From Anaerococcus sp. Marseille-Q7828 (GTDB lineage Bacteria; Bacillota; Clostridia; Tissierellales; Peptoniphilaceae), in the NCBI RefSeq assembly GCF_949769285.1, contig NZ_OX458331.1, forward strand, positions 1,612,001 through 1,676,000: a stretch of 64,000 nucleotides of DNA. Direction: 5' to 3'. A program made the position numbers and the translations under genes. Shown here piece after piece: positions 58,786 to 64,000 of the stretch. The first letter of the stretch is position 1, and each line of letters begins with the position of its first letter. The notes below the pieces were generated by a model. The model saw only the letters and a list, made by a program, of their open reading frames with translations, made no database searches and was not told the DNA's origin.

Positions 58786-59409
58786 TTAATCCTCCAGTAT
58801 ATTTAATATTAAATCTAAAGCAGACTTACTTACTTCATCAATTGATTTACTCGCATCTATTTCACATATTTCATCTTGGTAAAGTTTTGCCATATCAAGA
58901 TAAGCATCAAAGATTTTTTTGTGAAAATCAAATTCTTCATTTTCTAATCTGTCAGCCGTGAAATTAGCTCTTTTTCTGATAAGGGCATCTTTGTAATCTA
59001 TGTTAAAAAATACGGTTAAATCAGCTTTTAAGCCACCAGTTGCAAAATCATTAATGGCTTTGATCTCATCAATACCTAGACCCCTGCCTACTCCTTGATA
59101 AGTTAGGGAACTTAGTACAAACCTATCGCACAAAATAATTTCTCCAGCTTCCATAAGTGGTTTTATTTTCTCACTTACTAGCTGAGCTCGGCTTGCTGCA
59201 AATAACAAGGCTTCGGTTTTTGCATCCATATTTATATTTTCATTATCAATAATAATATCTCTAATTTTTTCTGATATGAATGTGCCACCTGGTTCTCTCA
59301 ACAAGTTTGTCTTGTAGCCCTTTGATATTAATATTTCGTTTACTTTATTTAAGATTGTGGTTTTGCCCGAACCATCTGGTCCTTCAAAAACAATAAATTT
59401 TCCATTCAT
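58786..59409 (-). CDS. tmk: Thymidylate kinase
   Basis: 207 aa. FIVFEGPDGSGKTT P-loop, REPGGTFISEKIRDII and DRFVLSSLTYQG. Phosphorylates dTMP. Head of tmk-darA-holB-ricT. Confidence 0.95.
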   Translation of the reverse strand: MNGKFIVFEGPDGSGKTTILNKVNEILISKGYKTNLLREPGGTFISEKIRDIIIDNENINMDAKTEALLFAASRAQLVSEKIKPLMEAGEIILCDRFVLSSLTYQGVGRGLGIDEIKAINDFATGGLKADLTVFFNIDYKDALIRKRANFTADRLENEEFDFHKKIFDAYLDMAKLYQDEICEIDASKSIDEVSKSALDLILNILED

Positions 59410-59476
59410 ATTATTATTATAACAAATGCTAGTAATTTTTGGAAATAAAAAAAAGACCCTGAGGTCTTTAAATTAA

Positions 59477-60139
59477 TTATTCAGCATCTTCGCTTGATTC
59501 TTCATCTTCTTCTGTTTCATCAACAGTTGGAACATCAGCTGCATCCACCGCTTCGCTATCTTCATCTTCAGGAATTTCAACTTCTTGAACTTCTTGTAGT
59601 GAACAGATAACATCGTCATCTTCAGCTAGGATTGTGATGTTTTCATTTCCAAAGATATCAAGGTCTGCTACAGTTCTTACATCACCAATTTGAATTTCTG
59701 TAACATCTGTTTCTGCTGTTTGTGGAATGTATTTTGGTAAACATTCAACTTCAACTGTATCTACATTTTGAACCAATACTGATTGATCAATCTTGATATC
59801 ATCTCTACCAAGTAGAACAACTGGTACAGATACTCTGATTGTTTCGTTTTGGTTAATTGCTTGGAAATCTACGTGTAGATATTGATTTTTGTATGGGTGT
59901 GTTTGGTAATCTTTAATAAGTACATCTTTTTTATCACCTTCAATGTCTAATGTGATAATTGTTGATGTACCAGCTTGTCTTAATATTTTATCGAAATCTC
60001 TTGATGTGAATTGTACATTAAGATTATCTTCACCTTTGGCATAGATAACGCCTGGAATTAATTCTTCAGCTCTTAATTTGTTAACTTTATTTTTTCCAGT
60101 AGCTTGACGATTATTTGCGTTTAAAACTAAGTCTGCCAT
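59477..60139 (-). CDS. rplY: Ribosomal protein L25 (CTC form)
   Basis: 220 aa. N-terminal L25 domain (ANNRQATGKNKVNKLR) and a C-terminal TL5/CTC domain ending in a very acidic tail (DETEEDEESSEDAE). The long form is often linked to general stress. GGAGG before the ATG; a candidate terminator lies at 59445-59475 (AAAAGACCCTGAGGTCTTTAAA part). Confidence 0.9.
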   Translation of the reverse strand: MADLVLNANNRQATGKNKVNKLRAEELIPGVIYAKGEDNLNVQFTSRDFDKILRQAGTSTIITLDIEGDKKDVLIKDYQTHPYKNQYLHVDFQAINQNETIRVSVPVVLLGRDDIKIDQSVLVQNVDTVEVECLPKYIPQTAETDVTEIQIGDVRTVADLDIFGNENITILAEDDDVICSLQEVQEVEIPEDEDSEAVDAADVPTVDETEEDEESSEDAE

Positions 60140-60260
60140 ATTCCCTCCTTATAATATTTTCATACTGACTAATTATACCCTAATTCTCACATCTTTACAA
60201 TGATAAACTTTTATTATAAGATAAGTGGTAGTAGTGTTTAATATCAAAAAGGAGAATATT

Positions 60261-60761
60261 ATGACTCAAAGAAAAGCTAAGTTTGGAAGTTTTGATATTA
60301 GCTTATCCGGCGAAGAATTGAAAATAGGAGATAAAGCACCAAATTTCAAGGCTTTAACTAAAGACTTAGAAGATTATGAATTTTATAAAGAAATGCAAGG
60401 AGAAACTATTATATCAGTTGTTCCATCTCTTGATACATCTATTTGTGAATTACAAACATATATGTTAAATAAAGCTAGCCAAGAAGATATGTTCAATATT
60501 ATATCAATTTCTAACGATTTACCCTTTGCTGAGCAAAGATTTGTTAGAGAAAAGGGCTCAGAAAATATAGTATTTTTGTCTGACTATTTATATAATGATT
60601 TTGCAAAATCATATGGAGTTTTGATAGAAGAATATAATTTATTAAATAGAGCTATATTTGTCATTGATGAAAACAAAATAATTCGCCATCTAGAATACCT
60701 AGATCAAAATACAAACTTGCCTGACATAACAAAGGCAGTAGAAGTCGCAAAAAGTCTATAA
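60261..60761 (+). CDS. tpx: Thiol peroxidase with a single cysteine
   Basis: 166 aa. It has APNFKALT and SLDTSICELQT with the peroxidatic C62. The resolving Cys (position 95 in E. coli Tpx) is Val95 here in EQRFVREKG, and there is no other Cys. Reduces peroxides, but must be regenerated by an outside thiol. The ATG at 60261 follows AAGGAG; earlier GTGs have none. Confidence 0.88.
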   Translation: MTQRKAKFGSFDISLSGEELKIGDKAPNFKALTKDLEDYEFYKEMQGETIISVVPSLDTSICELQTYMLNKASQEDMFNIISISNDLPFAEQRFVREKGSENIVFLSDYLYNDFAKSYGVLIEEYNLLNRAIFVIDENKIIRHLEYLDQNTNLPDITKAVEVAKSL

Positions 60762-60763
60762 AA

Positions 60764-60843
60764 AATCCTAAGGATTAGATTGCATCCTAAAGTCGGATTT
60801 ATAAATCCAACCTTAGGGAATATGCTCTCTAAGCCTTAGGATT
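60764..60843. repeat. Long imperfect hairpin between tpx and femAB-like gene
   Basis: AATCCTAAGG (60764-60773) pairs with CCTTAGGATT (60834-60843); inside, TAGA..GCAT.CTAA and GGATTTATAAATCC add further pairing. Serves as a bidirectional terminator or a small repeat. Confidence 0.6.
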
Positions 60844-61831
60844 ATTTTTTTATAAACTCATTGTACTTATCTCTATCATAAACTACATCTAGTTCGCCTA
60901 TAAAGGCAGTATACTTATCTGGATAGCAGAAGCCTTCTTTAAATCTATAGAGTCCATCTTTGCTATCGACAGAAAATACTCCGCCAAAGTCAAAGTATTT
61001 GTATCCATTTTCCTTTGACCATTTTATTTCTTCCCAAATCATATTGAAATTTGGCATTTTATTTCTATGATCATTAGAACTAGCTGCATAAAGATAATAA
61101 ACTTTATCGTTATAAGCAACTAATAGTGAAGATGAAAGTGGCTCTCCCTTGTAGTAAGATGTGAAGATTTCACCACCCATATAATCACACAGTCTCTGGA
61201 AGTAATCTTTTGGTCTGTGTCCTATTCCTTGCCTATCTGCCATAATTTTTGTAAGTTCATAGAAGGTATCAATTGTCTTTTCATTAGTTTCTCTGATAGT
61301 TTCAATCTCATTTCTGTATGATTTTCTTATATTCCTTCTTGTTGCTGAAGAAAAGTTTTCAAAAAGAGTATCCTCGTCATTGCTTGCAATCTCTAAAATC
61401 ATATTGTATCTAGGTTGAGTAAAGGCATGGTTGTCTAGACCATAGGTCCTAAAGTCATAGCCTCTTTTTTCATATTCATAAATTATTTTCTCATTAAAAT
61501 CTACTTCTGGATCCATTCTCAAAAGAAAGGCATCGTATTTATCAACTAATACTTCCGCTTCCTTAATCAACTCTTCGACAAGATCATAATCTTTGAAATC
61601 ACAAACTGGACCTCTTGGTGCATATAAGAAATGCTTACCATTGTCATTTTTTATGCCTATAACACTCATTGCTCCTGCAATGTGACCATTCTTTTCAACA
61701 TATACATAATCATTTGTCCAATTAGCCTTAATCTTAGCCCAATTTGGATCTTGCATTGCTTTTCCATATTGAGAATTTCTGACAAAGTCTTTGTATGCTT
61801 CCATCTGTTTATCTGTTTCAACTAGTGGCAT
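60842..61831 (-). CDS. FemAB-family peptidoglycan bridge aminoacyltransferase
   Basis: 329 aa. FemAB-type GNAT-like fold: SATRRNIRKSYRNEI, YLYAASSNDHRNKMPNFNMIWEEIKWSKENG (read in two parts, YLYAASSNDHR and MIWEEIKWSKENG) and FDFGGV with later GLYRFKEGF. Adds amino acids from tRNA to lipid II. No coiled-coil arm, FemX-like size. Confidence 0.88.
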   Translation of the reverse strand: MPLVETDKQMEAYKDFVRNSQYGKAMQDPNWAKIKANWTNDYVYVEKNGHIAGAMSVIGIKNDNGKHFLYAPRGPVCDFKDYDLVEELIKEAEVLVDKYDAFLLRMDPEVDFNEKIIYEYEKRGYDFRTYGLDNHAFTQPRYNMILEIASNDEDTLFENFSSATRRNIRKSYRNEIETIRETNEKTIDTFYELTKIMADRQGIGHRPKDYFQRLCDYMGGEIFTSYYKGEPLSSSLLVAYNDKVYYLYAASSNDHRNKMPNFNMIWEEIKWSKENGYKYFDFGGVFSVDSKDGLYRFKEGFCYPDKYTAFIGELDVVYDRDKYNEFIKK

Positions 61832-61839
61832 TATATCTC

Positions 61840-62625
61840 CTAATCTATCAAGCCTTCAATAAGGGTTAGGGTAGTCAAAGCTCCTATGCCCTTTTTGCTT
61901 GTTAACACTTTTATATCTAAATCTTTTAAATCTTGGTAATCAATATCACCTACTATCATACCATTAACATAAGATGTTCCAACATCTATGAGGATTTGTC
62001 CATCTCTGAAATAAGTATTGTCATAATGATTAGCCCTACCAATTGCTGAAATGAAAATATCAGAACTATGGATAAGTTCTTTTTGATTCTTGGTAATACT
62101 ATTTATAAGGCTTATGGTAGCCCTAGATTTCGACAAATAAGTTGCTAGGGGCAAGCCTATTAAGTTATTACTATTAGCTATAGTAATGTTTTTTCCTTTT
62201 ATATCAGTAATAGATTGCAAGTACTTGGCTATAGCCTTGGGTGTGGCTGGCAGATAGTCAAGTTGCCCATTCAAAGCTTTGCCTTGAGAAGTGTAGGTAA
62301 AGCCGTCCAAGTCTTTTATTTTGATTTCTGTACGTACTCTATCTAAATATTGGTAATTATCAAAAGGTAACAATAATATAAATCCATCCTCTTTGTCAAA
62401 ACCATTGGCAAAATTGATTATATCATCCGGGTCAGCATTAGAATCAAATTTTTTGTCAACAAAATCAATACCAAATTGTTGGCATTTTTTTATGATAAAC
62501 TTCTTATATGATATTTCCTCACTGTTAGGATTCATTGACAGTATAAGTAGTTTATTATTAGTTTGTGACTTTTCTAAATGATCAATTATCTGCTTTTTTA
62601 ATTTGTCAGTGTTTAATATTTCCAT
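61840..62625 (-). CDS. folD: Divergent FolD (methylene-THF dehydrogenase/cyclohydrolase)
   Basis: 261 aa. Catalytic Tyr/Lys in SYKKFIIKKCQQFGI, IKDLDGFT with the conserved Asp, NNLIGLPLATYL and GIGALTTLTLIEGL. The usual QLP motif is LLP here (Gln lost) and PCTP is PATP. Makes one-carbon folates. 8 bp from the FemAB-like gene. Confidence 0.8.
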   Translation of the reverse strand: MEILNTDKLKKQIIDHLEKSQTNNKLLILSMNPNSEEISYKKFIIKKCQQFGIDFVDKKFDSNADPDDIINFANGFDKEDGFILLLPFDNYQYLDRVRTEIKIKDLDGFTYTSQGKALNGQLDYLPATPKAIAKYLQSITDIKGKNITIANSNNLIGLPLATYLSKSRATISLINSITKNQKELIHSSDIFISAIGRANHYDNTYFRDGQILIDVGTSYVNGMIVGDIDYQDLKDLDIKVLTSKKGIGALTTLTLIEGLID

Positions 62626-62637
62626 AATATCTCCATT

Positions 62638-62662
62638 AAAAAAACGCCCACACGGACGTTTT
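62638..62662 (-). terminator. Terminator of the NlpC/P60 gene
   Basis: AAAACG.CC...GG.CGTTTT-type hairpin with T run on the minus strand. Confidence 0.7.
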
Positions 62663-62675
62663 AAATGTTGTTTTC

Positions 62676-64000
62676 TTAGAAAATTCTTCTAGCACCTCTG
62701 AATGTATTTTGATAATAACTATTATAAACATTATCGTATCTTACACCAGATCTTGGTGTTGAAGCATGAATAAATGTACCATCTGAGCTTGTTATAATAC
62801 CAACGTGGTCAATTCCACCGCCCTTGATGGCAAAGAATATTAAGTCTCCTGGTTGTAAGCTATTGTAGTCTACAGCATATCCAGTATTAAACTGTGCTGC
62901 TGAAGAGTGTGGTAGGCTTACTCCAAGTTGCCTATAAGTATTAACTACTAGACCTGAACAGTCAAAACCAACAGATGGATTAGATGATCCCCAAACATAT
63001 GGATATCCAACAAATTGTCCAGCAATATTTGCAGCTGAAACACCATTGTTATTTACTGCAGGTTTTTGTGCTTGTTCTACAGCAACTTCTTGTTGATCTT
63101 TTACTTCTTCTACAGGTGCTTTTGCTTCTTCCTTTACTTCTTCAGTTGTTAGATAGCTTGAAGAAACATATGAAGTTTTGCCATTAAAATCAAATTTAAC
63201 CCAGCCGTCTGCTATTTCACCAGTAACTTTTGTACCCTTATTTAGTGTACCTACTATATTTCCGCTAACAGCTTTGTCACGTACGTTAAGTACGTTTGTA
63301 TTGTAAACCCAACCAGTGAATGCTTGGCCTTTTACTTCTGGAATCACTTCTTCTTGCACTTGTTCACTAGCCTCGTTAGTTTCTACTACTTCTTCTACTT
63401 GAGCTTCTGTATTAGCTGCCTTTTCTTCTACAACTTCTTCAGTTTGAATTTCTGTATTTGCTTCTTGAACTTCAGGAGCCTCTTCTTGTTTATTTTTATT
63501 ATTTAATGAATCTATTAGATCTTGTGGGTATGAATCACTTAAATAAGCTAGTTTAACATAACCATCATTGGTCTTAAACCATTCACCGTCAACTGTTCCA
63601 CTGATTTTCTCACCAGCTGCCAATGTTTTTACTATATTTGAAGAATCTTCAAAAGATTTGCTGCTTCTAACATTTAAAGCTTGAGTATTGATGTATTTTA
63701 CAAGCTCATTAATAATTTCTGCTGGAGTCTCTTCGATAACTTCTGCATTACTCTCATCAGCTTGATTTTCACTTTCGTTAATTACAGGATCATTGCTCTC
63801 AGCTTCAGTGCTTACAGCCTCGTTGCTATCTAGATATTCTACTTGTGAGTCGATATCACTTTGTTCATTTTCAACCAAGTCTTCTTCATTGATATTTTCG
63901 ATAGCACTATCAAGATTTACGTCTTCATAAACTACTAGTTGATTATCATCAACTTCGTCATTTACTGCGACTTCTTCTTCAGAAACTTCTTCTTCTGCAG
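62676..64000 (-). CDS. NlpC/P60 peptidoglycan hydrolase with SH3b domains (5' end outside window)
   Basis: At least 441 codons; the frame stays open to the right edge, so the start is missing. An acidic N-terminal stretch (EEEVSEEEVAVNDEVDDN and more) is followed by two bacterial SH3 domains (NTQALNVRSSKSFEDSS; NTNVLNVRDKAVSGN), each followed by Glu/Gln-rich linkers, and a C-terminal NlpC/P60 domain: YVWGSSNPSVGFDCSGLV with catalytic Cys, DHVGII and FIHAST. Cuts D-Glu-diaminoacid bonds of the wall. Secreted, presumably with a signal peptide beyond the window. Confidence 0.9.
   Translation of the reverse strand, partial: AEEEVSEEEVAVNDEVDDNQLVVYEDVNLDSAIENINEEDLVENEQSDIDSQVEYLDSNEAVSTEAESNDPVINESENQADESNAEVIEETPAEIINELVKYINTQALNVRSSKSFEDSSNIVKTLAAGEKISGTVDGEWFKTNDGYVKLAYLSDSYPQDLIDSLNNKNKQEEAPEVQEANTEIQTEEVVEEKAANTEAQVEEVVETNEASEQVQEEVIPEVKGQAFTGWVYNTNVLNVRDKAVSGNIVGTLNKGTKVTGEIADGWVKFDFNGKTSYVSSSYLTTEEVKEEAKAPVEEVKDQQEVAVEQAQKPAVNNNGVSAANIAGQFVGYPYVWGSSNPSVGFDCSGLVVNTYRQLGVSLPHSSAAQFNTGYAVDYNSLQPGDLIFFAIKGGGIDHVGIITSSDGTFIHASTPRSGVRYDNVYNSYYQNTFRGARRIF

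Noticed and set aside
63324..63506. Repetitive plus-strand frame near the right edge
   Set aside because: Antisense to the Glu/Gln-rich linkers of the NlpC/P60 protein.

Overview
The window looks like chromosomal DNA of a low-GC, strictly anaerobic Gram-positive (Clostridia/Tissierellia type; an Anaerococcus/Peptoniphilus-like genus is my guess from memory, not a search). The reasons are the strong AT bias, GGAGG-type ribosome sites, a class III ribonucleotide reductase, ferredoxin, a SCIFF peptide with its radical-SAM maturase, CtsR and NrdR type operators, and a FemAB-like ligase. Most genes lie on the minus strand.

Region 1 (1-3.5 kb) is a graveyard of mobile DNA: a badly decayed IS256-type transposase, one small intact Fe-S protein gene of the CopZ/BFD type, an IS3-family (IS150 group) transposase with a truncated orfA and a nonsense-mutated orfB, and a displaced 3' end of an rlmD gene.

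Region 2 (about 3.48-20.85 kb) is best read as one integrative mobilizable element sitting in the 3' end of rlmD. Its left end carries a large serine recombinase, its middle a seven-gene transporter operon (TetR, ECF S, T and A, MATE, two ABC half-transporters) under a promoter overlapped by a Fur-like box and a TetR-type palindrome, then a candidate oriT with mobC and a MOBP relaxase, and its right part two defence modules: HerA-SIR2 with a small HTH regulator, and AbiE. Joining the two ends through the shared GCAT rebuilds two reading frames at once. On the host side rlmD is joined to its displaced tail (548 aa). On the element side the recombinase is joined to a 61-codon open frame that otherwise makes no sense downstream of rlmD (644 aa). 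The toxin gene abiEii is frameshifted in an A tract.

Region 3 (20.8-31.3 kb) is ordinary chromosome: rlmD, a nuclease-helicase with a likely frameshift at its start, nitroreductase, DNA glycosylase, a tetrahydrofolate riboswitch with folT, a deoxyribosyltransferase, the LemA/TPM pair and NrdR-controlled nrdDG.

Region 4 (31.3-39.2 kb) holds the CtsR-controlled dnaJ-like/clpB operon, apt, an Orn/Lys/Arg decarboxylase-like gene, the SCIFF ranthipeptide locus (49-aa six-Cys precursor plus maturase) and a tail-anchored LEA-like protein.

Region 5 (39.2-64 kb) is housekeeping: rpmE-prmC-prfA-CDF-sua5-upp-murA-recD2-comF, rho, fba, proS, tex, two membrane proteins, tRNA-Thr(CGU), ferredoxin, ricT-holB-darA-tmk, a bL25 gene, a one-cysteine tpx, a FemAB ligase, a divergent folD and an NlpC/P60 hydrolase that runs off the right edge.
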